A stretch of DNA of 64,000 nucleotides, from NCBI GenBank assembly GCA_018398585.1, contig JAGTTD010000016.1, forward strand, positions 21,003,212-21,067,211. The letters run 5' to 3'. This document shows positions 44,668-54,692 of the stretch, in pieces. This DNA comes from Simmondsia chinensis (Eukaryota; Streptophyta; Magnoliopsida; Caryophyllales; Simmondsiaceae). The notes beneath the pieces were generated by a model. The model did no database searches, was not told the origin of the DNA, and saw only the letters and a list, made by a program, of their open reading frames with translations. The stretch's first letter is position 1; every line of letters begins with the position of its first letter. Both the position numbers and the translations under genes were made by a program.

Positions 44668-45322
44668 TATGAATCCGAATTAGATTTGAACTTAGTTACA
44701 ATTACTGACTTTAACACACTTCTAATCACAATTCTTAAGAACAATGTCAGATTTCTGCGAATTTGTTCTGAGTTCTAGCTAACTCCCCTTCGGGCTAGTA
44801 GAATCAGCTAAGGTCTTATACACTTTTATGCTTAACAACACAATTCCACCAAAAATTCAAGCAATACTCAATCAACAACTTCAGTTTAGAAACAAGGAAG
44901 AGGATTCTGATCAAATGTAACATAGAACTTCAGAATCTGTTACCTCCACCTCAATTAATTGAATTGCAAGCTTTGCTAAGTTGATTCTTCTGATTTTGAT
45001 CAAGATTGACCTACTTCAACCACTTACAGCACTTTTCCAAGCCGAATTGCATATTTCTTGATTAGGATAGGATGATCCAGCAGGTTGAATTGCTTTTGCA
45101 GCACAAACTTCATATGCTTGCTTCACACTGAATCAAGACTTGTAGTAACTGAAGCAACACTGCCAAAATTCAGACTGAATCAATTCAACCTCTTTTTCTT
45201 GTTGCTTTAATGTAGTTTTCAACTAATACCACAAGCTTATTAATTAAGACTTCAAAATTGAAGTCTTAATCAACTTGCAATGTGATCAAGGATATTTGCT
45301 ATCAAATCACCTTTATCCAAGC
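44668..45322 (-). other. LTR-outer leader
   Basis: About 0.65 kb between unit 2 and the nested element; continues at 48704-48757 on the far side of the insertion. No notable frame. Confidence 0.6.
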
Positions 45323-45921
45323 TGTTACGCTCGTGATTGGATCATAAACGTAAACTAAGTAAAATAGGGATAGGTTGAGAGTTTGAGATGAGAAAGAAGG
45401 GAAAGGAGATGAGAAATAGAGAATTAGGGATGAGAAAATAGAGAGAGTTAGATGGGAGACAGAATTGATCTCAAATTGAGATATTTGGTTGTAATTTCAT
45501 TGATGATCTGAATTATTACAAGAGGTTACTACTTATAGGAAATCTAAGCAAACAAATACATTGAATCAAGACATAAGCTCCTAACCAACTACTAAAATAT
45601 CTAAGGCTTAAGAAAATATCTTCTAACTACCTTTTAAATCCTAATTTGGCGCCAAAGACTAGCTAACAGCACTACGCGCCTATCTTACTGCAGATTTATT
45701 AATGCAGACTAAACTAACAGCTTATTACAGTACCAAGCTAACTAAAGCTATTACATTTTTATTAAACTAATCATCAACTATCAGCAACAATTACAGCAAC
45801 TAACAGCAGCAAATGACAGAACCAGAACGCAGTAGCAGAACACCCCAGTAGCAGCACCAATCCAGCACCAAACAGAACAAACAGCAACACTGCCCGAACC
45901 TTGAATTTTCGGATCATAACA
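45323..45921 (-). repeat. 3' LTR of the gag-only element
   Basis: 599 bp; minus-strand start TGTTATGATCCG directly after the polypurine tract. Small indels exist relative to the 5' LTR (a GA repeat and an AATTACAGC/ACGCAGC site). Confidence 0.92.
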
Positions 45922-45935
45922 TTCCCTTCCCCTTG
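45922..45935 (-). other. Polypurine tract of the gag-only element
   Basis: Minus strand CAAGGGGAAGGGAA immediately before TGTTATGATCC. Confidence 0.85.
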
Positions 45936-46002
45936 AAAACATTCTTGTCCTCAAAAATGAGGAGAATGAGACTTGAAAATCACTTGTTGAAGGAATTGCC
46001 CT

Positions 46003-47868
46003 TTAGAAACTGGAGTGCTTTGGACCTTGATATTTTCTTAAAAATGTTCCTTCCTCCCTGCTTCGAACCGTGATGTCAACCTCTTCTTCACTACCGGTAT
46101 CCCGAACTGATCCATCATTATCAGTGGCAAATTCATCATTTTCAGATTGTTCTTCAACATCAACTCTTATAACGGCCATGAGAAACTTAGGATTGCACTT
46201 ATGGCCAGGTACATAGGGCTGATGACACTTAAAACAGCGGTTTCGAGGCTCCTTCTCAATATTTCATGGATCTTTACGTTCATCTACCCCCTTGTGATCT
46301 AACCGCTTATGATAATGTTGGAAGTTTTCTTCCCGATGCCTTGGCCGATCAAGGAATGTTAAATCTGTGGCCTCAACCAACTTTGCCTTTGCAAAAGCTT
46401 GAGATAAGGAAGTAGGTTCAAGTGCCTTCACCAAATTCTTGATTTTAGGCTTTAATCCACTGATGAAGCTCGAGACATAAAAGGACTCAGGGGCTTGATG
46501 GCCAATCGTTATCATACTAGCTCGGAGATTTTCAAATTTTGTCATGTATTCCTTCACGGTTGTGACTTGAGTTAGCTTGTTGAAGCTATCGACTACATCA
46601 CCCCAATCTTCATTACCATACCATTCACAAAATTCCATCATAAAATCAGCCCAAGTAAGTATGGGATGGCTCTTCAATAGACTATAGAACCAAAATTCAT
46701 GATCTCCTTGAAGATAAACCGCAGCTAGTTCCACCTTTTGATCATCAGGAATGGAATAAAAGTTGAAATACCACTCGCATCTCCTTAACCAAGAGTGTGG
46801 TTGCTTCCCATCAAAATTTTCAAGTTGAACTCTTGGTTGTCGAAAGCCATTGCTTCTATTTCCATAAGAGACTTCTTTGCTTCGACTATGAACAATTTCA
46901 GAGGCATTTTGTCCAAAGTGATACTGTTGAATAGGTATGGGAGGGTGAACAAGACGCCCAACATTCACACAAACAGGTTGCGTGTGTTTTGGATCATAAG
47001 ATGGATCAAAAAGTCCTGCATTTTGCTGTTCGGATCTGATATGTACAGCCGGATTAGGAAGTCGACCTGGATGAGCTGAGAGTAGATCTTCCTGACTAGC
47101 ATTCATGCTCACAAATCGACTTTGCTCCTGATCATTTGCTTGCACTTGCGAACTACCAGATTTTGTAGCATCTGGACCCAGATTTCGGTGTCTGTCATCA
47201 CTTGATTGCAGATGAATTTGATGTCCAGCATTTACATTAACAACCTGAGGTAAATCTTGTGGATGAACACCAATGTTTGGTACTTGTGTTTGAGGTAGTT
47301 CTGTGGCTCGTAGTAACTGACTTACAGGCAACAAACCTCCACCATTTGCACCTACATTCATTTTTTGCACTTGATTTTGCAACATAGCTAGACAACCATC
47401 CACTCTACCCTCAATTCCTTGCAATTGTTCACTCACTCGAGCATCAATTGCTTGTTTGTTGATTTCAGTAAACCTCTCTTCAAAATTCTGCAATTGATGA
47501 TTGAAATGAGCATCAATCTTTCCATCAATCTCGTTTGCTTGTTCAATCATTCGTTCAACCACTGCCTCCTCGATGTGTTGCTTTTGCTGGTGTAATTGAT
47601 CAGCCACTTTCTCTTCCAAACGCTGAGTATGCAAACCGAAATGCTCACTAAATGTTTGCTCTTGTTCTTTCAACAAATTGCGCAATCGATCCTCCATTCT
47701 TTGCTCTCTCTCCAGCTGCTCCTGATTAAGCTAAAACATCAACGCCTTTAACTCTGCATTTAGCTCAACATGAGTAACAACCTGCTGGTCTTTCTCTGCA
47801 TTATCACAAACCACATCAGCATAAGTTGGACCTGCTGCACCTTTGGCCAATCCAGATCTTATTGTCAT
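46003..47868 (-). pseudogene. Gag of the nested element, 621 codons with two in-frame stops
   Basis: I choose the ATG at 47868 (MTIRSGLAKGAAGPTY) because the frame to TAA at 46005-46003 is exactly 622 codons, broken only by TAG near 47728 and TGA at 46266-46264. Between them 477 codons are open from 47697. Order: an N-terminal Glu/Gln-rich coiled coil (RLEEKVADQLHQQKQHIEEA), a linker, the retrotransposon gag domain (VQLENFDGKQPHSWLRRCEW, FMMEFCEWYG, SFISGLKPKIKNLV), then, after the TGA, the knuckle CFKCHQPYVPGHKC and an acidic tail. It should form particles and bind RNA. Both stops are one C-to-T change from Gln or Arg codons. Confidence 0.88.
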
Positions 47869-47879
47869 GCCTCCAGCTA

Positions 47880-48089
47880 TAATGCACTCTTAATCGTCAC
47901 AACCAGATTTGATCAATGCTGATTTTCAATGCAATTTCTTTTCTGAAATTTTCCAGATCGAATTTGTAATTCACAATCTGAATTGAATCGGCTTGAACTG
48001 AACCAAAATTCAGTACTGGATCTGATATATTTGTTTTTTTATTAAAATTTTTTTTTTTTTGTTTACGCACTCGATTGGAAGCCAAGCGA
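47880..48089 (-). other. Leader of the gag-only element
   Basis: Short, AT-rich, with an 11 to 13 base A/T run near 48046-48060. It lies between the primer-binding site and the Gag start. The 68-codon minus frame here is not taken as a gene. Confidence 0.6.
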
Positions 48090-48102
48090 GGCTCTGATAC
48101 CA
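48090..48102 (-). other. Primer-binding site of the gag-only element
   Basis: Minus strand TGGTATCAGAGCC, exact initiator Met tRNA complement, same 2 bp spacing from the LTR as in LTR-outer. Confidence 0.92.
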
Positions 48103-48104
48103 AT

Positions 48105-48703
48105 TGTTACGCTCGTGATTGGATCATAAACGTAAACTAAGTAAAATAGGGATAGGTTGAGGGTTTGAGATGAGAAAGAAGGGAAAGGAGATGAGAATTA
48201 GAGAATTAGGGATGAGAAAATAGAGAGAGAGTTAGATGAGAGCGAGAATTGATCTCAAATTGAGATATTTGGTTGTAATTTCATTGATGATCAGAATTAT
48301 TACAAGAGGTTACTACTTATACGCAATCTAAGCAAACAAATACATTGAATCAAGACATAAGCTCCTAACCAACTACTAAAATATATAAGCCTTAAGAAAA
48401 TATCTTCTAACTACCTTTAAAATCCTAATTTGGCGCCAAAGACCAGCTAACAAAACTACGCGCCTATCTTACTGTAGATTTATTAATGCAGACTAAACTA
48501 ACAGATTATTACAATACCAAGCTAACTAAAGCTATTACATTTTTATTAAACTAATCATCAACTATCAGCAACACGCAGCAACTAACAGCAGCAAATGACA
48601 GAACCAGAACGTAGCAGCAGAACACCCCAGCAGTAGCACCAGTCCAGCACCAAACAGAACAAACAGCAACACAGCCCGAACCTTGAATTTTCGGATCATG
48701 ACA
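48105..48703 (-). repeat. 5' LTR of the gag-only element
   Basis: 599 bp; minus-strand start TGTCATGATCCG, end CGAGCGTAACA, then AT and the primer-binding site. Confidence 0.92.
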
Positions 48704-48757
48704 CAAGCGTATACAACCAAATTGAATGAATTCAACTTAATTGATAGCCTAAAACGA

Positions 48758-48770
48758 GGCTCTGATACCA
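48758..48770 (-). other. LTR-outer primer-binding site
   Basis: Minus strand TGGTATCAGAGCC, exact complement of the initiator Met tRNA 3' end, two bases from the LTR. Confidence 0.9.
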
Positions 48771-48772
48771 AT

Positions 48773-49167
48773 TATTATGATCGAGACTAATCTCAAAGCA
48801 TAACCTACGGAAGGATAGAATCAAGAGAGTTTAAATGAGGAGAGAAGTGAAGGGAGATGTGATAATAGAGAAAGTTAGATGAGAAAGAGAGAAATATCTC
48901 AAAGAGATAGTTGGTATTTTCATTGAATGATCAAGAATTACACTTAAGCAATCTATTTATACAAGAACTAGCTAAATTGCTAAATTGATATGCTTAACCG
49001 ACTTACTAAGATCTTAGCAACCGAACTAACTAACACTCAAGATATTTTGGTGCTACTAACCAGCACATGCAATTCTGACACTACAATGACACTTCGTTTA
49101 CACCTTATTACATCAATATTATTCTAATTACCATCTTTCATAAGCCCCCATCTTTGGAATCATAACA
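48773..49167 (-). repeat. LTR-outer 5' LTR
   Basis: 395 bp copy adjoining the primer-binding site. Its minus-strand end is ATCATAATA, one transition away from ATCATAACA seen in the other copy. Confidence 0.9.
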
Positions 49168-49172
49168 CACGC

Positions 49173-50304
49173 ACCACCACCAAACAATTACATAGCCACC
49201 ACCAAATCAAACCACAACCTAGCCGCCGCCACCAAAACAACCACCACCCCCACCACCAATGATCACCACAAATCCCACCACCAAAATCAACACAACCACC
49301 ACCAATCAACCACAAACCACCACCTATTCAAGCTTGACCCACCACCAAACAAACACAATCAGAGGGTTAAGTGAGCTAGGGTGGAGAAACTCAAGCCTAA
49401 CAGCCACGGACAACAACCACCACCAACCAAAAAGGGGAAGCGGCAACCAAGATCTTTAAAGAGATCACAACCAATCAAGAAACCGAAACCAAGTTTAGAA
49501 ACTCTATTGTAAATCAAGTCTCCACAACCATGAAGGAAACTAAATGCTTTCCAAAAAATCGAGTAACACCGCAAGTCTCCAAATCAGTCACAAAATCGAT
49601 GCAATCAACAAGGAAGAACAAGTATGATCAACAAGTTTAACCAAAAAGAGTGCTCAATGATGAGCCAAAGCAACCCAAACTGAAAGGAGTGGAACCGGTG
49701 TTCCCCTTCTCAAATGGAAACAGAATCTAGCACTAACTCCAAAAAGAAGCGCGATCCAAGCACGAAAATCCAACAAATGCAGCAATTGGGGAATACCCAG
49801 AGCAAATCTAGGGGTAAGAGTGAGATCTTATGAAGAAATTTCTCCTATGTGAGAGGACAATGTAAGAAACAAGAGGAGAACCCAAGTAGGAGAGAAGAAA
49901 AAAACACCAGCTGCACTAGCACAACCTCCACAAGAGAGATGTCCAAGAAGCAAGAAGAGCCACTATATGAGATATGGATGAGATCTTAGATCACGCGTCC
50001 TACCCAAATTAGCCACACTACCCTCAAACTCCCTCACTTATATACATTTACACCTTTAAATCATGATAGAAATGGCAATTAGAGTAGCCTACAAGAATCT
50101 AGAGAAGACGAGGATCACAATACGAAAAGAACACGGCCGAATGCGGCCAGACCCACCTTCACGTGTGACCTATATGTTGCAGGGAAAACCTATGCACCAC
50201 CGCACATGCCGCCGTCCGTGCGCACACGCCTGCCGGAATTCCAAAGCCTCTCTCTCTCCTTTCTCTCTCTAGACTTGACAAATTCCTCTTTGCATAAGCT
50301 TCCT
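49173..50304 (-). other. LINE-1 5' UTR, upstream part
   Basis: Plus strand CCACCA-rich from 49168 to 49350; the same style appears on the other side of the nested insertion (39245-39340), so LTR-outer inserted within the LINE 5' UTR. The rest has short frames without family features. Confidence 0.55.
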
Positions 50305-50880
50305 CCCTTTGCCTGTAGTTGTGTCCCTCCTTAGAAAGAACTTGACAAAGGTTACATAACTACTAGGAAAGTTGGTCATAAGAAAAGAGGAAGAAAAAGC
50401 TTCAACCTCTTTTGAAACAGAAGAATCTAGAGGCAGTTCAGCTCCCCCTGGAGAAAGACTTATTAAGGCTACTATGACTTCTGAGGTGATGCCAAGGAAG
50501 CCTTCAAGCAGGACAAAAGCATTATAACAGACATTCCAACTACACGTATGGGCTATCATGATTTGATAGTCAAATATGAGTGCAATCTTGGAAATGGCTT
50601 CGTAAATGCGAAGACTATTCCATTTTTCCTCGTAGCTGAGTGTCAAGTGACCCACCCAATTAGTGTTTTGCTTTGTCAAGAAAGTCCATCCCTTGAAGGG
50701 GGAAAGTTCCTTGCAGATACGTCTTTCTCTCCAAGAATGACTTGCAGAAACAGTATAAAGCAAAGGGAAGTCATCAACATCAGGGAATATGCCCTAGAGT
50801 CTAGGAACCCCAAAAGAGGGATCAAAGATTGACCCTAGGGCACGTGGTTCGTAGAGAGAGAAATGATCATTCTTAGTCAT
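50305..50880 (-). pseudogene. Tat-2 antisense gene, part 1: N-terminus of plant-mobile-domain-like protein
   Basis: The likely start is the ATG at 50880-50878 (MTKNDHFSLYEPRALG), in frame with the 164-codon run from 50763, with one stop between. Blocks include WVGHLTLSYEEKW, NVCYNAFVLLEGFLGIT and SLSPGGAELPL, like the Nt...GE.TITLEDV..L.GL..G part of plant mobile domains. It runs into SYVTFVKFFLRRDTTTGKG, where the LINE is inserted; the same frame resumes at 37346 on the far side. Homologous sequence is found in Tat-3 at 61600-61800. Confidence 0.7.
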
Positions 50881-51155
50881 CTACCCCGCGATGGTATTGA
50901 GGTCAACAGGGTTTTGGAGTATGTTTAATACCATTGAAACATCTTATTGAACAAAACGTGTTAATTGCTCTATAGGGCTGTCAATCTGAGGGATTGGGGC
51001 AGAAAGAGCATAGGTGACTTGAGCCAGTATCATTGGTTTGAAGGATTATAAAAGTTCAAAGGACGAAATTAGCAATGGAGAACGAAGGTTCCAAAGCTGA
51101 GACCAACAACAGAAAAGGAGCACAGAGCAAAAGGTTAAAATTTTTGAAGCCCTAA
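50881..51155 (-). other. Upstream region of the antisense gene
   Basis: About 275 bases between the antisense ATG and TATA-like box, fitting a 5' untranslated leader. Its plus-strand reading is the Tat-2 3' internal end. A polypurine-like stretch AGAAAAGGAGCACAGAG at 51111-51127 could prime the plus strand of the sense element. Confidence 0.4.
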
Positions 51156-51172
51156 CTGTCATATTTATAGAC
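51156..51172 (-). promoter_or_regulatory. Antisense TATA-like box, Tat copy B
   Basis: Minus strand GTCTATAAATATGACAG, about 280 bases upstream of the antisense ATG. Also found at copies A and C. Confidence 0.55.
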
Positions 51173-52690
51173 ACACATGATCCAAGAAAGAAGAAATGTC
51201 AAATAGGTCTCTCTCGAGCCCTTTGAAGCCATTGGAGGTCAAATCAGGAAGATTCTTACCCGTTGGAAATCTGTAAATTACAAACGACTAAAGGGAGCCA
51301 TTTATTTACACCCGAAACTCGAGGGAGTTGGGATGATGCAGTTTTTCTATAAAACATCATGCACATGAGGCCATCCTCAAGAGATGCTAGGCCTTTAAAT
51401 TTTAAGACAATGGCGTCTCAAGCCTAGTTGCCCGAGGAGTTAAAGGCCCTTAAAGGGTATCAACTAGACAAGATGGTTGAAGGGGTAAAGGAGGCTCGAG
51501 CTACAGGGACTTCTTCCAAGGCTGCAAGACAAGTTATTCTAAAGCTCGTGCCAATTACTTGGAGCACAATTCTAGATACTTAGGCCTCAAGTTTATCCAA
51601 CAGAACGTGGGCCATCTAGAAGGAACTCCAACGAGTAATACATATGTTGGGCTTCCAGAAAGATGCTTGAGCACACAATTTCATGACATGTTCAATGCCC
51701 ATTCAGTGTACCAAAGAGGCTTTGAGGCAAATGTGGGAAGGAAATGATAGAGCAATAGGATGTAGCAGTTATTTTCGTTTTCTATAAATAGGAGACACTA
51801 TTGTAGTTATAAGTGTCCAGTACCGTCATACGAAGTTCTTTAAGTTTCTTTATAGAACACTTGTGCTTTTTCACCAAGAGTAGCGTAACTTAGCCTAGCT
51901 TAGTGTAACGTACATCATCTTTGTACTTTCTTTCTTTAAAGCAATACAATTCTTCAATTTTCAAGTATGAACTCTCTATTTTAATCTATTACCACAATCG
52001 ATGAGTTGAGAATTGAGGCATTGCTTTAAGCCTTTGACGGCCAAGGCTTGACTTTCATTGCGTTGGTCTTAACACTGGTGTCATTACTTAATAAGTCAGG
52101 TGGACTTAGGTTTGTGTTATGGTTTAAGGGCTTTAACGGCCAATGCTTGACCTTAATTGCGTTGCTCCTGATCTAGTGACCCAAATACGGTTTGTTTCTT
52201 CTAAATCTTGTCAAACTCTAACTCATTTGAGTTATTACAAGTCAAGGGTGCCATGCTTGGAAATTGGATTGACTCGAAATTGTAAGTGGATGGCTGAGCT
52301 CTTGAGTTTGTCTCCACCCCAGTTTCTAACTTCTAAGTGTATGAGGAAAGGTATTTGTGGGCTGTGCTTCGTCACTGTAACTGTCACCTGAGTTAGCTCC
52401 ATATCCTTTAATTTTTTGTCATATATATATGTATATATATATAATTGACAAAAATATTAAAAAGCCTCCTTAATTAGAGCATGAGTAGAATCCACAATAA
52501 TTACAAACTGAAGTCGGACTCACCAAATGTATCATCCTTTTTCCTCGAGCGGTGGTTGGTCAAGGTTAAATATGTGAGGTCAAGAATTTAGGCTCACTCC
52601 CATGTCACTGGCTATCTCTTTTTGCATGTTTGATTTATATTTACAGCAACCACACACACACACCTCCTAAGCAAACAAAAAGGACAAAAA
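51160..52690 (+). mobile_element. Tat LTR copy B (3' LTR of Tat-2)
   Basis: Colinear with copy A: TATAAATA at 51783-51790, ACACTTGTGCTTT, GCCTTTGACGGCCAAGGCTT and CTTTCATTGCGTTGGTC, then the CA-rich end ACCACACACACACACC near 52650. An AT dinucleotide tract lies at 52423-52443. The ends are approximate. Confidence 0.65.
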
Positions 52691-53044
52691 CCAACTACGA
52701 GGCAAATAGCATCTTGGCTTTGAAGGTATGTAGAACCACCCCCCCCCCCCCCCCCCCCCCTAGTTTTTAAGGGAGGGATAAGGTATGATACTCAATCTCA
52801 CTCCTTTGTTAGGCATGCTAAACCCACTCCCCAAGCTACAGGATATACTTCACAGTTCGAAGAGTGCATGCTTTGCTCTCTAGAGGACACCACACAAGTT
52901 GTTCGGTCTCACACTCGATCCATTGCCAAATTAGAGAACAAGAAAGGGCTGTTGGTCCAAGCATTGAATAGGAGAGAGGAAGAGAGGTTACGCTTCTAAC
53001 AACTAACAAACCCAATGGATTGACAAGTTTTAACCCTAGCATGT
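52691..53044. other. Unassigned sequence between two Tat LTR copies
   Basis: Apart from the poly-C, one minus frame (53042-52836) and a short plus frame with QALNRREEERLRF are present; neither shows a family motif. Confidence 0.4.
52739..52760 (+). repeat. Run of 22 C
   Basis: Uninterrupted poly-C. Such runs are prone to slippage and to assembly error, so the length may not be exact. Confidence 0.95.
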
Positions 53045-54560
53045 GTTTGCTCTATTTTATTTCTAGTTGTGTGTGTGCGGTTGTAGTGTGAAAAAAAAAA
53101 AAAAAACATCCAATAGAGACTCACTGTTACTAAGGGGTGAGCCTGATTATGATCCGCACGTCTTTGACCCTAACCACTCACCGTTTTTGAAGAAAAGGTT
53201 GTGTTATGTTGGTGTATCTAACTTCGGTTATACCATGAGTTCTTCTTATGCTTTAATTAAGAAGACTTTTGTTAAATATTTTTGTGAATTTTTATTTATT
53301 TACAGAAAATTAAAGGATATGGACCTAACTAAAGTGGTAGTTACAGTGACGGAGCCAGGCCCACAAACACCTGTCCTTGTACACTTAAAAGTTAGGAATT
53401 GGATGGAGACAAACCTAAGAGCTCAACAGTCCTCTTACAAGCCCGAGTCAATCAGGCTTTTAAGCCTAGCACCCTTGACTTATGATAACTCGAATAAGTT
53501 TAGTTTGATAAGATTAAGGTGGAGCAAATCGTATTCAAGTCACTGGATTAGGACTAACATAAGCAAGGTCAAGGCTTGGCCATCAAAGCCATAATCAATA
53601 GTGCGAACCTAAGTTTACCTGACTTATCAAATAGTGACAGCAGTGTTAAGACCAATGCAATCAAGGGTCAAACCTTGGCTATCAAAGCCTTAAACTAAAG
53701 CCTCAAATCTCAACTTGTTGATTTGTGGGAACAAATTAAAACTTGTAAGTTATACCCGAGTCCCATGAAACTATATTACTGAAGAGGCAAGTATAGCAAA
53801 GTTTATGCTACGCTTGGTCATTAAGTTATGCTACTGCAAATAAAAGAGCACAAGTGTGTTGTGAAAAAAATTTGAAGAAGTTTTGTATTGAGTGTATGTA
53901 CTACTTTGGATTGACGCGGGGTCCTTTATTTATAGAAAACGAAAAATAATGGCTGCACCTATTTTTACAGGAACCTCACCCACATCTGGCCACTAAGCTT
54001 TTCCTTTGGGCGCGCAAATCTTCAATGAAAGTGTTCTGAATTAAGTATTGGAGGAAAATCCTTGGTGCCCGCGTCCTTAATCTTAGCGGAAGTCCCTTCT
54101 AGAAAGCCTAGATCCTCTTGGATTAATCTTAGTGCCCAACTATCTGAGATTGCACTCCAAGTAACCATCTCGAGCCTGGAAATTATCTGTCTTAAAGCTA
54201 TCTTGGCTAGTTTCTTAAACTCGAGCTCCTTTTACCCTTCAACCATTTCGAGTCCTCGGGTGGTTGATACCCTTGTTAAGGTGAACATCTCTTCTGGACG
54301 TTGGGCTCGAAATGCCATTATTTCAGCACCTCAAGGCTTAATTCTCCTTGAGGGAGGCCTCACGAGTTAAGTACGTGGCACTTTGCTCAAAACAGTGTCA
54401 TCCCATCGCTTTCAAAATTAGGATGTACATGAATGCCCCCTTCCCCTATCCATTGGTAAATACAAATTTACAATGGGTAAAAAATTTGCCTAATTTGACC
54501 CTCAACAGTTGTAGGGAGCTCAAGAGAACACTGTGTCTTGCCTGCTCTTCCTTGCCGTGT
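53045..54560 (-). mobile_element. Tat LTR copy C, inverted
   Basis: Minus-strand match to copies A and B over the full length, from the CA-rich end near 53060 to the region beside the antisense TATA-like box at 54561-54577. The sense TATA is at 53934-53925. The plus frame at 53067-53594 (175 codons) is the reverse of LTR sequence and is not taken as a gene. An A-run occurs at 53090-53106. Confidence 0.65.
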
Positions 54561-54577
54561 GTCTATAAGTATGACAG
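54561..54577 (+). promoter_or_regulatory. Antisense TATA-like box, Tat copy C
   Basis: GTCTATAAGTATGACAG on the plus strand, antisense to the inverted copy C. Confidence 0.5.
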
Positions 54578-54692
54578 CTAGGGCTCAAAGTTTTTATGTT
54601 TTTGCTCCATTCTCTCTTTTGAGCGCTCTTATAAATTCTTGCTTTCGTTCTTTGAATCTCTTAATCTTGATCCAATCTGCTTTTCAATCTGT

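Larger units (their letters stand above)
45323..48703 (-). mobile_element. Gag-only LTR retrotransposon (TR-GAG type) nested in LTR-outer
   Basis: LTRs at 45323-45921 and 48105-48703 are both 599 bp, TGTTACGCTCG...ATCATAACA, with roughly 28 differences by eye (about 4.5 percent), less than in LTR-outer. Target-site duplication CAAGC is at 45318-45322 and 48704-48708. The primer-binding site is at 48090-48102 and the polypurine tract at 45922-45935. At 3.4 kb it holds one gene, gag, ending 80 bp before the polypurine tract, with no pol. This matches the described class of terminal-repeat retrotransposons with only a Gag domain, which need enzymes from another element. Confidence 0.92.
39344..49167 (-). 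mobile_element. LTR-outer: non-autonomous LTR retrotransposon, 6.4 kb without its insert
   Basis: LTRs at 39344-39738 and 48773-49167 are both 395 bp with terminal TGTTATGAT...ATCATAACA (TATTATGAT in the right copy). By eye I count about 27 differences (about 7 percent). Target-site duplication CACGC is at 39339-39343 and 49168-49172. The primer-binding site (48758-48770) and polypurine tract (39739-39755) set the minus orientation. No protease, RT, RNase H or integrase motif was found in the interior, only frames of unknown function, with a 1.52 kb tandem duplication. Confidence 0.9.
37362..50304 (-). mobile_element. LINE-type derivative with ORF1 only (LINE-1), hosting nested LTR elements
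   Basis: On the minus strand: a 5' UTR rich in GGTGGT (50304-49168 and 39343-39200), ORF1 (about 39190-37623), a 3' UTR ending TCAATAAATATTACGCTTACC and a TAA-type tail (37361-37379). No ORF2 (endonuclease-RT) sequence is present. Imperfect flanking repeats CCCTTGCCCATAGTT (37347-37361) and CCCTTTGCCTGTAGTT (50305-50320) look like an old target-site duplication; taking one copy away rejoins the antisense Tat gene in frame. Own length is about 3.1 kb. Confidence 0.7.
27951..52690 (+). mobile_element. Tat-2: Tat-type gypsy element carrying a nested insertion stack
   Basis: The order is gag, protease, RT, RNase H, second RNase H, integrase, an antisense gene, and LTR copy B. It is the most complete Tat copy here. 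The antisense gene is split by a LINE derivative at 37362-50304, which itself holds two nested LTR elements. With the insert removed, Tat-2 is about 12 kb without its 5' LTR. Every coding block has stops or shifts. Confidence 0.8.

Noticed and set aside
53067..53594. 175-codon plus-strand open frame
   Set aside because: It lies wholly within inverted Tat LTR copy C and is the reverse strand of non-coding LTR sequence; no domain blocks.
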